This document shows, piece by piece, positions 54,301 to 63,165 of a stretch of 64,000 nucleotides of DNA. Source of the stretch: Rhipicephalus microplus (taxonomy: Eukaryota > Arthropoda > Arachnida > Ixodida > Ixodidae); NCBI RefSeq assembly GCF_043290135.1, contig NC_134710.1:11175321-11239320 (forward strand), given 5' to 3'. The stretch's first letter is position 1, and every line of letters begins with the position of its first letter. The notes beneath the pieces are model-generated. The model was not told the DNA's origin. It saw only the letters and a list, made by a program, of their open reading frames with translations, and did not search any database. The position numbers and the translations under genes are program-made.

Positions 54301-55557
54301 TAAAAATACAATTGTTGCTGCAGTTTTTTTCTAATTATTAGTAAAAATGCATTGCTTATTGAGTCACCGTGACAATACACTCAAAACAGAGGGATCATAT
54401 GACAACACCATTGGATATGGTCCAGTTAATCAGACATGAAGCTTCTTATGCAGCTTGAAGGCTAATTTTCATTTTCAAATAACTAACACAACATGCCCCC
54501 GATTACTTGTTTAAAGCGAAAAATCTAGAAAACCAAACTACTAATTACTAAAAGTGTGCAAATACTTGAAATTTCAAAAAATTTTCAATTCACAGTAAAA
54601 TTTTACTACTGGAACTATTCGAATTTCCTAAAGACATATACAGTGAACGTCTAACTAAAGGTGACCCCTTCAAATTTTCAATACGCTTCACCTCAGCATA
54701 CTTTCATATTGCGGCAAAGCTGCCTTTCAAGGTACGCTACGATCGCAAATGTATTGGCTCGCGAAAATGCTGGCTCCAACATGAAGATGAGTGATTTGGC
54801 AGAGGTGGGGGCTCAATGTTGTTTTGGACCTCAAGTTTGGGCAGGAAGTCTAAAAATTTTTATCATCCAAAATTTCAGATGTTCTTATAGATTGCCCTCT
54901 ATGAGCCAGATTTGAAACTTCGGACTCAAAAGGGTGCACACCCTCAGTTGGGCTTCCACAGAAGTTGGGAGAGGAAAAGAGGCTGAGGCAATAGTATCTT
55001 AGTCTTTCACATGTATAGTGTTGCTGGCAAAACTTTTGACCGCACCAAATCATGTATATAAATACCATTCAGCTTCTGCATTGCCTCATCCGTGATAAGA
55101 CAACTATGAAACACCACCCCACCCCGCCTGCACATCATCAGTCTAACAAAACCGAACACTTTCATGTTGCTATCTCGTAAGGCCATGCTTAAGAATCCTC
55201 TCGAACTTTTTTTATTTGGCAATTTCACCTCACAGTAATAAAAAATTGTCTAGAAATATTAGAGAAATAATAAAAATATTCTATCTGATTCGAACTAGCA
55301 CTTCAAATTCGAATTTGCTTCGCACCCAAAATGTTCATATTCACCCAGCCCTACCAATAGGTTAATCTTCACTGCAACATAAATAAAGAGAAATAAATCG
55401 CACATACAGATTTAGGAATTTTTCCATCAATTCCATGAAGTGATATATTATTAGCAGATAACTGGTGCAGAGATTTGATTTCATATCGCCTTACCAGACC
55501 ACAAAATTGGACAATACAATAGGAGTGTTTATGCGAGTTTATCAAGATATAAAACAC
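45276..55557 (-). CDS. MTBP: MTBP-like gene, C-terminal half, six exons
   Basis: Six minus-strand exons join without phase conflict into 852 bp (284 codons): 55557-55408, 54299-54211, 51182-50799, 48419-48371, 48290-48177 and 45341-45276. Each has an AG acceptor and a GT donor. The product resembles the C-terminal half of Mdm2-binding protein as I remember it: an FYILI strand region, a CKYHDVYYN block, a Ser/Thr/Lys-rich linker with SPRK, and a terminal domain with ACGKKLFAIC followed by KDL. In metazoans MTBP partners Treslin/TICRR to load CDC45 and fire replication origins. The N-terminal exons, possibly one or more between 55408 and 54299, and the last exon are not identified. Identity is an inference from pattern recall; the exon structure is read directly. 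Confidence 0.65.
45342..48176. other. Intron of the MTBP-like gene
   Basis: AT-rich, with frames up to 131 codons (minus, 46859-47254) that lack splice-bounded conserved sequence. A short perfect inverted repeat is present near 47831-47865 (CTTGTGCGAGTAGTGAA and TTCACTACTCGCACAAG). No element with ends is visible. Confidence 0.5.
48177..48290 (-). CDS. MTBP: MTBP-like exon e (38 codons), conserved C-terminal domain
   Basis: Acceptor TTTTTATTTCTCAG, donor GTGAGT, phase 0 at both ends. It reads KLRVAVANALEKNGVSQSSP, then LYKACGKKLFAICSTFAK. The ACG-x-x-LF-x-I-x-x-F-x-K pattern followed by DL in the next exon is the most MTBP-like part of the gene, in the terminal Sld7-like domain. Confidence 0.75.
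48371..48419 (-). CDS. MTBP: MTBP-like micro-exon d (49 bp)
   Basis: Acceptor TTCTCATCACAG, donor GTGAGT. One base (G) completes Arg with the AG of exon c, then KERIDANRAASEKLWM, ending in phase 0. It was found because exon c cannot join exon e directly: that would shift frame and hit TAG. The phase match on both sides is strong support. Confidence 0.7.
48655..49193. mobile_element. MITE-like interspersed repeat, copy 1
   Basis: This copy matches 49346-49922 in order: GAGCATGGT, GAGGCTCTCGAG, ATTGGCTGATTTGA, a GTTCAAGGTCA block, a TGCTTAGCTTCCAGC block and GACGAGAGAAGA. Its right end (GGAAAAGTGTTGCAGGGCCC) is an approximate inverse of the left end of copy 2. It lies in the intron between exons c and d of the MTBP-like gene. 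It has no coding capacity. Confidence 0.55.
49346..49922. mobile_element. MITE-like interspersed repeat, copy 2
   Basis: The left end GAAGGGGCCCTGGAACACTT and the right end, read inversely as TAAAGAGGCCTTGAAATACT, form an imperfect terminal inverted repeat of about 27 bp with TTTTTGAG continuing on both sides. It shares the internal order of copy 1, with shared markers about 691 bp apart. Divergence between copies is substantial, so this is two insertions of one old family or an old local duplication. Confidence 0.55.
50799..51182 (-). CDS. MTBP: MTBP-like exon c (384 bp), Ser/Lys-rich linker
   Basis: Acceptor TTTCTCAATCCAG, donor GTGTGC. One base completes the Tyr codon from exon b, and AG is left for exon d. 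It reads YNTDHEVLENSCSAMKEQYL, then a polar linker with ERSPQKESMSQK and SFLRKSPRKNTKQHE. SP and SPRK motifs suggest cyclin-dependent kinase sites, as expected for a replication-initiation factor. It is the largest exon of the set. Confidence 0.7.
51183..54210. other. Intron between MTBP-like exons b and c
   Basis: Mostly AT-rich. It contains a tRNA-like sequence at 52262-52345. Frames of 60-95 codons (for example minus 51823-52110 and plus 53490-53774) have no convincing domain and no matching splice phases. Confidence 0.5.
52262..52345 (-). repeat. tRNA-like sequence, possible SINE head
   Basis: On the minus strand TTTGGCCTAGTGTTAAGACA supplies an A-box-like TGGCCTAGTGT and, about 40 bp on, GGCTCAAAACC is one change from the B-box consensus. 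The arrangement suggests a decayed tRNA-derived SINE or tRNA pseudogene. Stems are poorly paired, and the downstream body does not match the Ruka-like SINE elsewhere in the window. Confidence 0.4.
54211..54299 (-). CDS. MTBP: MTBP-like exon b (89 bp)
   Basis: Acceptor TGTATTTTTAG, donor GTAAGT. It enters in phase 0 and leaves two bases (TA), completed to Tyr by the T of the next exon. It reads TKPSVSWDQLESTQWPDYLQ, then CKYHDV. The C-x-Y-H motif and the following Tyr match my recall of MTBP at the corresponding place. Confidence 0.65.
54300..55407. other. Intron between MTBP-like exons a and b
   Basis: About 1.1 kb. A minus frame at 55007-55228 (reading SNMKVFGFVRLMMCRR and GVVFHSCLITDEAMQ) looks protein-like, but it has no clear acceptor or donor and does not resemble the expected MTBP segment. 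It is left unassigned. The rest is AT-rich and non-coding. Confidence 0.4.
55408..55557 (-). CDS. MTBP: MTBP-like exon a (50 codons)
   Basis: Acceptor AATAATTCAG at the 5' side, donor GTATGT after AAATCT. Phase 0 in, phase 0 out. It reads VFYILINSHKHSYCIV, then VRRYEIKSLHQLSANN and HGIDGKIPKS, an alternating hydrophobic pattern like the Y-Y-L-L-L strand region of MTBP. The surrounding frame runs open from 55797 to 55369, so the acceptor choice rests on the splice consensus. Confidence 0.55.
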
Positions 55558-55848
55558 CTGAATTATTCCATTCAGCCATTCAAAACACATGCTGAAGCCT
55601 TTTTTTTTTGCTACAAAGTTGTCCATGAGTACAAAAGTCCATGGCGTTGCTCTAATAAGATAGTGCCCTGCATATATAGAGTGTTTTCTGAAGACTGCCT
55701 GAAAATTTTTATTTCCTGTCACAGTTACCCACACTTCCAGTCCTTGAGAATAACTATTTGAGGATACAACCTTAACTACAAGACAAAAATGATGCATAAT
55801 AATTGAAATTAATCATGCATTTAGCTGATTACCAGGTGTGCAAAGGAC

Positions 55849-56637
55849 TGTTACGCCTGCAAGTCCACACCGAACGTCAATGCCTCTGAAAAAGTCAATC
55901 TGTGTCAAGGCCAGCAATCGAGCCCGCCTGACGTGATCAACTCAACGACGTCAGCAAGCGGCGGTGCCGGTCTGTCACGCAACGCACCGCGAGCTCCCTC
56001 AGCCTGCGAGCCCGTTGAAGCGATCGGCGCCTTCCAGTCTGGCGAGTCTTACGCAACGCGTGGCAACATCCCTCGTCCTTGGCGCAACCACGCGCAGCGG
56101 CGGGCCCCATTGAAGGATTCGGACATCACGGCCAGCGGCGCGTCTGGTTGGACTAACTTCCAACCAGAACTGAAACTTCCAATCCAACCAATCAGAAACT
56201 TCCAATCAAACCGGTGCCAATAAAAAAAAAAGCCCTGTGACGCGCCTCCAGAAGCTGACCTAAGTGTCAGAAAAGCCTCTCGTCAGTTCGAGCCCCTTCG
56301 CATTCGGCGCGCCCGGTGTCCTTGGCAGCCACGAGTTTCGTGGCGCCCATCGTAACCTCGTCGGCGGTGCGCCTCGTAACAGCGTGCGTTAGAAGACATA
56401 TCGGCTCTTCGAGTCCCTAAACTGTCGGCCCCAGTGCCGAATCTGTAACGCCTCTATTTCTAAGCTGTACATAAACCTTGCCTTAACTTACTGTCGTCTC
56501 GTCCGCTCGCCTACAAGCTCTGCGCAGAAGCAGTCGCGAACTGAGAAACCTACGCTATCAAATGGCTGGTGACAGTGTCGGCGGAGTTCGAAGCAGTGGC
56601 GCCTTTGGGACCGTGTTGGCGTCCCGTCTTCGTAACA
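55849..56637 (+). repeat. 5' LTR of the integrase-first element
   Basis: 789 bp, beginning TGTTACGCCTGCAAGTCC and ending GTCTTCGTAACA. It includes AATAAAAAAAAAAGCCCTG near 56218. It is longer than its partner because of an extra stretch near 56155-56215 (a TTCCAATC-type repeat). Confidence 0.85.
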
Positions 56638-56638
56638 G

Positions 56639-56660
56639 TGGTTGGCAGCTGCGGGATCGG
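56639..56660 (+). other. Candidate primer-binding site, tRNA-Leu-like
   Basis: TGGTTGGCAGCTGCGGGATC directly follows the 5' LTR. It resembles the complement of a tRNA-Leu 3' end (TGG...GGCAGC...GGGAT) with small differences. The tRNA assignment is tentative. Confidence 0.45.
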
Positions 56661-56699
56661 CCAACGTCCGGTAGCTTAAAAGGGGAATGAGTTCCGGTA

Positions 56700-57411
56700 T
56701 GCTAAGAAGGGGAATGAGTCACACGTTGACTTTGCGTTTCGTCTTAAAGCTGATTTAATTGAATGGCTCAAGGGCAAAGGTGTTTATGACGATCGCGATA
56801 AAGTGGTAGAATGCATTGCCTTGGAGCGATTATACCGCTGCATCGAGGAGGATGTCAAGCTTTGGCTGCAGGACAAACTTGGTGGTACAGCTAAACAAAG
56901 CGGCAGAGTTAGCTGAGGAGTACTATACTCCAAAAGTTGCATAGCAGAGCAGTGTACGTTGAAAAGGATGAAAGGAAAGAGGGCTTTTTAAAGAAACCTG
57001 ATCAACAAAAACCCGCTCTGCACCGTAATTTCAAGAAGGACCCGTCTCTTACAAAGGACACTGTAGGGAAAGGGCAAACGGAAGCGAAGAAACCGAGTAT
57101 GGTTCCTAAACAACGCACTGATACCACACGGCCATGGAAGCCGCTAAACTGCTCATGGAATGAAACTGCTCATGGAAGCTAAACAATCATGGAAGCCCCT
57201 AAACTGCTACAACTGCAAAAAGGAAGGACACATCGCGATAAACTGTAAGCAAAAGTTTGCTTTCGCAACAATCCGAGAATCGGAAAAGAACATGCGGTTG
57301 TTGGAGCAGTATCTCCAAGAAATTAGCGTGAAATGGGAAAACGTGTTGAGCACTTCGAGACTCAACGGCAACCATGGAAGTTGTCCATCCTTTGATGGTG
57401 TCTCCAGATGA
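56700..57411 (+). pseudogene. Integrase-first element, Gag with zinc knuckle
   Basis: From about 56720 the reading is HVDFAFRLKADLIEWLKGKG, then a VVECIALERLYRCIEEDVKL block, which resembles the retroelement capsid/SCAN-like fold that precedes a knuckle. A stop and frameshift follow near 56910. The frame at 56937-57182 is Lys-rich linker, and 57160-57411 holds CYNCKKEGHIAINC, a perfect C-x2-C-x4-H-x4-C knuckle. No protease D-T-G is visible in the next 200 bp. Confidence 0.7.
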
Positions 57412-57694
57412 CTTTACAGGAGAATGCACGTGGATCAGGCAAGTCGCCAAGGAGCAGAGTGCTTGCTTACAAATCATTATGGTTGTCATTGAAGGCTTGT
57501 TCGGAAAGCTTCGCACCGAAGCGGTTGTGTCTGCCGCGCTTCCCGATCGTTTTTCTCATCTATTTTCTAATAACTCAGAGCAGCTTCCGGAAGGGCAGGA
57601 TAAATCGTTCTTCTCAACCTTAGCGTACATGACCCTGACGCGATCGCAAGCGCACAAGCTTTCGCAGGAACTTGATCTTGTTCAATCTGGCTAA
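57374..57694 (+). pseudogene. Integrase-first element, segment after protease
   Basis: A 106-codon frame reads VSPDDFTGECTWIRQVAKEQ, LRTEAVVSAALPDRFSHLFS and YMTLTRSQAHKLSQELD. In this element group, such a region (hydrophobic strand, L-F-S-N block, TRS-x-x-x-x-L) lies between the protease and the integrase. The protease active site itself was not found and may be lost. Confidence 0.55.
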
Positions 57695-57846
57695 GCACCA
57701 AGTGGAAAAGCTGCTGGTCTGTGTGACTTTGGCGGAGGTCGATGGAGCCTCACACAGGAAATCCTCCGTGCCAGTCATTTGAGCAGTAACTCGAGCGGCC
57801 CGTAGCCGAAGCGACTGGCGCGGTCTGTGTCGGCGGAGGAGACGAC

Positions 57847-58976
57847 ATGACGCCATTGAGTCAGAGCGCGAGGGGTGCAACGCTTTCGCCTGTTGCGGAA
57901 AAATGGAGTGAGCTGTCGAGGGTTGATCGAGAAACGCTCATTCGAGAGCAGCGTGAGGACCTCTCGATTAAAGCGCTAATGGAAAGCGTAAACTTGGGAA
58001 AAAAGAAAAAGGATGTTTCCTTTTTTGAGAAAGCAGGGCTCCTGTATCGGAGCTACACAAATGCGCAAGGTCGCAAGTATGAGCACCTCTTGGTGCCACA
58101 AAAGTATCGTCGCCAACTATTGGAACTGGAGCATAAAAACGCGTGGGCAGGGCATCTCGGCATAAAAAAGACCAAGGCTAGAGTTTCCCTTGAATTTTAT
58201 TGGCCAAAATGCTGGATGGATATCAAAGACTTTGTATGCTCATGCGACACTTGTCAGAGAGCGGGGAAACCCACGAACAAGTGGAAGACACCCATGAAGC
58301 TTGTGCCAATTATCACAGAACCTTTTTGGCGCCTAGTATTGATATCGTCGGGCCATTGCCAAAGTAAAGGCAAGGTTGTTGGTACATCCTGACGGCCCTC
58401 TGTGTAGCCACAAAATTTCCGGAAGCGATACCACTTAAGGAGCTCAATTCCCCTCATGTTGTAGACGCACTGCTATCTATATTTGCATGCGTCGAATTTT
58501 CTTCTGAAACCCAATGCGACAATGGTAGTGTCTTCACCAGCTGCCTTACCTCTCCCTTTTTGAATAAATGTGGAATAAAAGTAGTGCACACCTCGATCCA
58601 TCACCTGCAATCTAATCCGGTAGAGCGTATGCATTCCGTTCTGAAACGGATACTGAGAGCTCTTTGCTACGAGAACAAATGCGACGGGGAAGAGTGTATT
58701 CCTTCCGCTATGTTCGCTTTGAGATCAGCTCCTCATGAGAACACTGGCTTTAGCCCTGCAGAGCTTGTGTATGGCAGGAGTTTGAGAACACCATTGCTGC
58801 ACGAGTCCTGGGAGGGATTCGATGAGGACCCTAATGTAGTTGCGTACATTCTAGACCTCCTTAGACCTCCTTCTGAGGCTTGGAAAAACGAAAGATCTTG
58901 TGGAAAGCCACATGAAGGCTGCACAAGTGTTGTCCAAGGAGTACTACGACGAATCAGCAAAGAAGCGCGCTTTTGA
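57847..58976 (+). pseudogene. Integrase-first element, integrase domain
   Basis: Frame 57847-58392 carries the zinc-binding block HKNAWAGHLGIKKTKARVSL, then CSCDTCQRAGK (H-H-C-C). A frameshift near 58330 hides SIDIVGPLP, whose Asp is the first catalytic residue. ETQCDNGSVFTS near 58510 gives the second Asp. Frame 58560-58976 gives SNPVERMHSVLKRIL (the Glu) and GFSPAELVYGRSLRTPL. All three catalytic acids are thus present, but in broken frames. Confidence 0.8.
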
Positions 58977-59440
58977 AGTAGGTAGTCAGGTAACGCTGCT
59001 GTGGCCGTCCAAAAAGAACAAGCTTGAGGTTCATTGGGAAGGGCCCGCCAAAGTAATTTCGAAGCTTTCTGATACCAATTATGAAATGAAATTAGGAAGG
59101 CGGCTGAACAAAATTTACCAGAGTAACTTGATGAAACCATACGTTCAAAGTCAAGCGCTCGCAAGTCTGCTGTTGGATGCTTCAGAGGAAGAGGGAGCAA
59201 AAATTTTGAGTTCTAGTGATGTAATCGAAAGGGGATCGGAGGTAATCTTGGAGCAGTTGAACCTAGAGCCTAGGTTAAGTGAAGTCCAGAAGGAGGACTC
59301 GAGAAGGATTGTTTCCGAGTTTGAAGACGTGTTTTCGGGACGGTCCGAAAACACATGATTTAACACGATATCAAGCTAACTTGTGAGGGGCTAATCCGTA
59401 GCAAGCCGCATCGTTGTTCCCCTGTGCAAAAGCTAGCCTG
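58900..59440 (+). pseudogene. Integrase C-terminus continuing into RT leader
   Basis: The frame 58900-59358 begins with the integrase C-terminal domain: SQVTLLWPSKKNKLEVHWEG, AKVISKLSDTNYEMKL and NLMKPYV. Without interruption it continues into EVQKEDSRRIVSEFEDVFSG, which normally begins the RT region. After a stop at 59356 the reading HDIKLTCEGLIRSKPHRCSP follows, the RT leader before the first palm block. This one frame is the direct evidence for integrase-RT order. RT then ends abruptly at CSPVQK near 59435. Confidence 0.75.
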
Positions 59441-60595
59441 TTATGTCTTCGGTTGGAGTTTTGTGGTCGAAACGGACCACTGTCCTCTAACCTTGTTAAA
59501 TAACATGTCGCCTAAATGTGGCCGGTTACTGAGTGTCACACACTTCGGGTGAGGCCCCGCCGATCCAACACCGACAAGCCGCAGACTCGCAAGCTTCCAC
59601 TTTACGCTTCGGCCTGCGACGCCTGAAAGGCCTCGAAGTGGCACATTTCAAATTTATTTGCAGGTCGGTCGACCCGTGCGGGGTTGCACGTGTGGTGATG
59701 AATGAGCCTGATCGACGCACTCATAAGCAGACAAGGAGATTTTATGCAAAACGAACTAGCATTTAATTCAAACAAGGGCAAAGGCAGGAGATAACAAAAA
59801 TAACAAAGGAGGAAACTGATACGAGCGATGGAAAGAACAGCTATATAACAAAATATGCTAAAAACACTACAAAAGATACAAACTAAAGACAAATATGCGG
59901 AACATTAATAAAATAACAACAAGATGGAAATCGTAAAAGAGGGTTACAAGGAAATAATTACAGAATGATCATTGGTCGGGCTTTTGAATTTCTACGTGCG
60001 TCGCAGCGCACACAACTACAAATAATAAAAAAGGCTGGTTATAATAATTTAACAGTTTAAAAAGAAAGTCTCAATAAAGAGTTCCATACGGACCAGGCCA
60101 GCTTTTGGTACACGTAGGGGAGTTAACGGGTGCCGCTGGAGATCTCGCCGGCTTGGTAGATGACGAGGGTGCCCGGAATTGCAACCGTCTCAATACGTTG
60201 CACGGGTCACTCCATGCTCGCCGCCTACGCGAGACTCGCGACACCAACGACCGCACTTGTTGCTGGCTGTACGTCAACTGCCTATTCCGATGCAGTTCAA
60301 ACTTTTTCGGGGGCGTACGCGTGCTCCCGTCTCATCTGGGGGCAATTTTCCTTTTTTAGACCGCCGGTGCCCTTTTTGGTACAGGTGCAGGGAAGACGAG
60401 CTGGCGCCACGCTGGGTCGTTAGTTGCCGGATGTCGTCTTCCACACACAAAAGATGGGGCCCGCGGATGATCCGAAAATTGGAGTCGTTTGTGACACTGA
60501 GGTAGAGCATGATACTCCAACAGCACAAATTTGACGTTCGCTACAAAAAAGGAAAGCTAAATGCTAATGCAGACGCATTGAGCCGTGCGTTTTAG
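59436..60595 (+). pseudogene. Integrase-first element, RNase H remnant split by a solo LTR
   Basis: After the RT deletion, VVETDHCPLTLLNNMSPKCG gives the D-H region of RNase H, ending in RLL at 59533. The sequence resumes at 60497 with MILQQHKFDVRYKKGKLNAN, then ADALSRAF and a stop near 60595. Removing the solo LTR and one CTGAG restores G-R-L-L-R followed by TAG where Trp is expected. Confidence 0.75.
59534..60496. mobile_element. Solo LTR nested in RNase H
   Basis: 963 bp, starting TGTCACACACTTCGGG and ending GTCGTTTGTGACA, flanked by CTGAG at 59529-59533 and 60497-60501. TG...CA ends with a short terminal inversion (TGTCAC/GTGACA) and a 5-bp duplication fit an LTR retrotransposon reduced to one LTR by recombination. 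No coding frame is present. No second copy is in the window, so the parent family is unknown and orientation is undetermined. Confidence 0.75.
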
Positions 60596-61191
60596 TTATT
60601 ACCTTCTCCACCTTTCGGTCTTTCGCTGGCCAGTCGGGGCAAAACTTTGTCTTCATCACGGCCTTAGTTGAGTGCTTTCCTCCAGAGTGATCTCAATGGG
60701 TCAACTTTATGTTGTATTCTATTTCGTTACGTTGTTGTACGTGTAAAAACTTGAGTTCTCATTTTAAGAGTCTTGTGTCCCATATGTGTCTCTTGATGTA
60801 GAGGAAACGAAATTCTGATAGACACGTAGCTAGGTATAAGGTGTACTATATTTTGTCTGGTGTTCTGTCGGGTGACCGAGGGCACTTGCTTGTGTCGTGT
60901 GTTGTCTGTTGTTAAACCGTTCTTGACAAGTTGCAGAACCATCGACAAGTGCCGAGACAAAAAATCGTCAAAAGAAACGAGCGAAGCTGGCCGGCAAGTT
61001 GTGGCGACAAGCCAGTGTAGCTGAGATCCGTCTTCAAGAATAGGATGTGTTCACGGAATGGAGTCGGGAGCTGCATTCTCCCCATGACACTGGAGGGGAA
61101 CCTGGAGGAACCTGGCGGAAGAGCGCGCCCGACATCCGAGCCACGTGGAAGCAGCTCGTCTTTCCCGCGCATTGTCTGGCGGCGGGGGTGC
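60596..61191 (+). other. 3' untranslated part of the integrase-first element
   Basis: About 600 bp without frames longer than 90 codons, T-rich at first and purine-rich at the end next to the 3' LTR. No env-like sequence is seen. Confidence 0.5.
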
Positions 61192-61939
61192 TGTTACGCC
61201 TGCGAGTCCACACCGAATGTCAATGCCTCTGAAAAAGGCAATCTGTGTCAAGGCCAGCAATCGAGCCCGCCTGACGCGATCAACTCAACGACGTCATCAA
61301 GCGGCGGCGGCGGTCTGTCATGCAACGCACTGTGAGCTCCCTCAGCCCGTTGAAGCAATCGGTGCCTTGCATTCTGGCGAGTCTTACGCAAAGCGTGGCA
61401 ACATCCCTCGTCCTTGGCGCAACCATGCGCAGCGGCGGGCCCCATTGGAGGATTCCAACATCACGGCCAGCGGCGCTTCTGGTTGGACATTTGGTTATTC
61501 AAAAGATCCACCAGGTGCCAATAAAAAAAAAAAGCCCTGCGGGGTGTCGCCAGCAGCTGACCTAAGGGTGAGAGAAGCCTCTCGTCGGTTCGAGCCCCTT
61601 CGCAGTAGGCGCGCTCGGTGTCCTTGGCAGCGGCAAGTTTTGTGGCGCCCATCGTAACCTGGTTGGCAGTGCACCTCGTAACAGCGTGCGAGAGAAGGCA
61701 TTTCGGCTCTTCGAGTCCCTGAACTGTCAGCCCCGATGCCGAATTTATAACGCCTCTATTTCTATGCTATACATAAAGCTTCCCTTAACTCACCGTCGTC
61801 TCGTACGCTCGTCTAGCAGCTCTGCACGGAAGCTGTCGCGAGCCGAGAAACCTACGCTACCGAACGTCTGGCGACAGTGTCGGCGGAGTTCGGAGCAGTG
61901 GTGCCTTCGGGACTGTGTTGGCGTCGCGTCTTCGTAACA
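61192..61939 (+). repeat. 3' LTR of the integrase-first element
   Basis: 748 bp, beginning TGTTACGCCTGCGAGTCC and ending GTCTTCGTAACA, preceded by the purine-rich GGCGGCGGGGGTGC. It is collinear with the 5' LTR apart from indels and scattered substitutions. Confidence 0.85.
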
Positions 61940-62381
61940 CTACTTCAGAATGTGGCACTGATTTGATGAATTGCAAGCATATCTCAGATAAAAATAGGTA
62001 AACACGTTTGTCAGTTTCCAGGAACTAGTACTTTTACAAGCGTTCTGTTTCTAAATTACCCAGCAAAGTAGCCCTCAGCAGAAAAAGAAATTCAACACAG
62101 CTTTGCAAACAAGCACACACTATAATCAAGTGCTTCACAGAGATGTTGGCAATAGAATCATCAAGAAGAGGCTCCATTGTGTTTCATGTTATGTGGCTGC
62201 TTGTTGGACTACCTCTCAATGACATCCAATACATCCTAATCGAGTGGCAATAAATCTAAAAAACAAGTTAGCTACAGTTTCAAGGTAATGTGGTTGTGGA
62301 AGTTTTCGGCCAGCCATTCACGGTCAACGAGGGTGATATGTGGGTGAGAGTGAAATAGTGTTGAGGTACATAAGGACACAC
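61940..62381. other. Unassigned AT-rich sequence
   Basis: No gene, splice-bounded exon or element end recognised. It may include decayed remains of the Tc1/mariner element that continues beyond the SINE. Confidence 0.4.
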
Positions 62382-62626
62382 TAACAATAATAATTTTCGG
62401 TTTTTGTGTCACTAAATGATGATACTGTTATGAAGGCCACTGTAGTAGAGGGCTCTTGAAATTTTGGCGAACTGGTCTTCTTTAATGTGCACCTATATTT
62501 AAGTATGCTAGCCTATGGTATTTCGTCTCCATCGAAATGCAGACACTGCAACTGGGATTCAATCCCGCAAATTTCGTGTCAGTAGTTCAATACCCTAACC
62601 ACTAGATCACCTCCGTGGGTTCTTTT
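62382..62626 (-). mobile_element. Tick tRNA-derived SINE (Ruka-like), near full length
   Basis: On the minus strand the head reads CGGAGGTGATCTAGTGGTTA with A box TGATCTAGTGG, and a diverged B box GGATTGAATCC follows near 62560. After GCATTTCGATGGAG come the body blocks TAGGTGCACATTAAAGAA and CAAGAGCCCTCTACTACAG, corresponding to the fragment at 1612-1731, and the 3' end is an ATTATTATTG tail. GACACAC occurs at 62375-62381 and 62627-62633, a likely target duplication. The copy is old, as many positions differ from the 1.6-kb fragment. Confidence 0.7.
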
Positions 62627-63165
62627 GACACACCTAGTTTCTAAGGCTGCACAATGCCATAAAGCACCTCCACGTACATAGCCAAATCAACAAGGACGCC
62701 TTGTTCAAAGAATCGTAGTGGCATGGAATCGCCCTCATTGGTGATGACAGCTAACACCACCGCCGACAATTGAAATTTTGTGTGCATTACTGTTCGCACC
62801 AAATCAGGGCTTGAGTAAAGTCACATGCAGTTTCTGCTAGCTTTTAATGTTCGTTTCAATAAAATTATAGAGCATTACGTTATAATCAGGGTGCTTCAGC
62901 TTGCTCAGCAACTGCTTGGACCAAAGCAGACGATTTTGCCAAGTTTTACCATACATGAATTGGCCTTTCTTTGTGACTAGGGAATGGTATGTCAAGTACT
63001 CATTCACAGAAAGTCAGACTGTTGACTCTGCAATCTGGAGCTCCTTTGCAATGGTTCTGATTGGAATTCCTGGGTTCACAATGGCTAGCAGATGGTGGAC
63101 AAAATCAGCAGATCTGACCGCAGTCTCTATTTCTTCCTCTTTTTTCACAAATGTCAATTCCACCT
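62627..63165 (-). pseudogene. Tc1/mariner transposase relic
   Basis: Minus-strand reading gives an N-terminal helix-turn-helix region, VHHLLAIVNPGIPIRTIAKE and LQIAESTV, then an in-frame TGA. It continues LTYHSLVTKKGQFM and LLWSKQLLSKLKHP (62890-63165). After a deletion, AVVLAVITNEGDSMPLRFFE and QGVLVDLAMYVEVLYGIVQP occur at about 62640-62780, matching the central catalytic-core region of Tc1/mariner transposases. The residues around the catalytic acids are missing. It is interrupted at its lower end by the SINE at 62382-62626. Terminal inverted repeats were not located. Confidence 0.65.

Larger units (their letters stand above)
55849..61939 (+). mobile_element. Old LTR retrotransposon with integrase before RT (Gmr1-like order)
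   Basis: LTRs at 55849-56637 and 61192-61939 share start TGTTACGCCTGC and end CGTAACA (a perfect 7-bp terminal inversion). Plus-strand internal order is Gag with zinc knuckle, a post-protease segment, integrase, the RT leader and RNase H fragments. Ty3/Gypsy elements normally have RT before integrase; the reversed order is known from the Gmr1 group. The RT palm is deleted near 59435 and a solo LTR sits in RNase H at 59534-60496. The flanks (AGGAC before, CTACT after) do not match, so no target duplication remains. The LTRs differ by length and many bases, so the element is old. Confidence 0.75.

Noticed and set aside
55933..56223. Plus-strand 96-codon protein in the 5' LTR
   Set aside because: It lies wholly within an LTR whose partner at 61192-61939 has diverged in frame; composition is that of GC-rich non-coding LTR.
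59531..60500. DNA transposon with GTGTCAC/GTGACAC inverted repeats and a TGA duplication
   Set aside because: Shifting the ends by one base gives TG...CA termini with a perfect 5-bp CTGAG duplication, the better-known signature of a solo LTR; no transposase is present.
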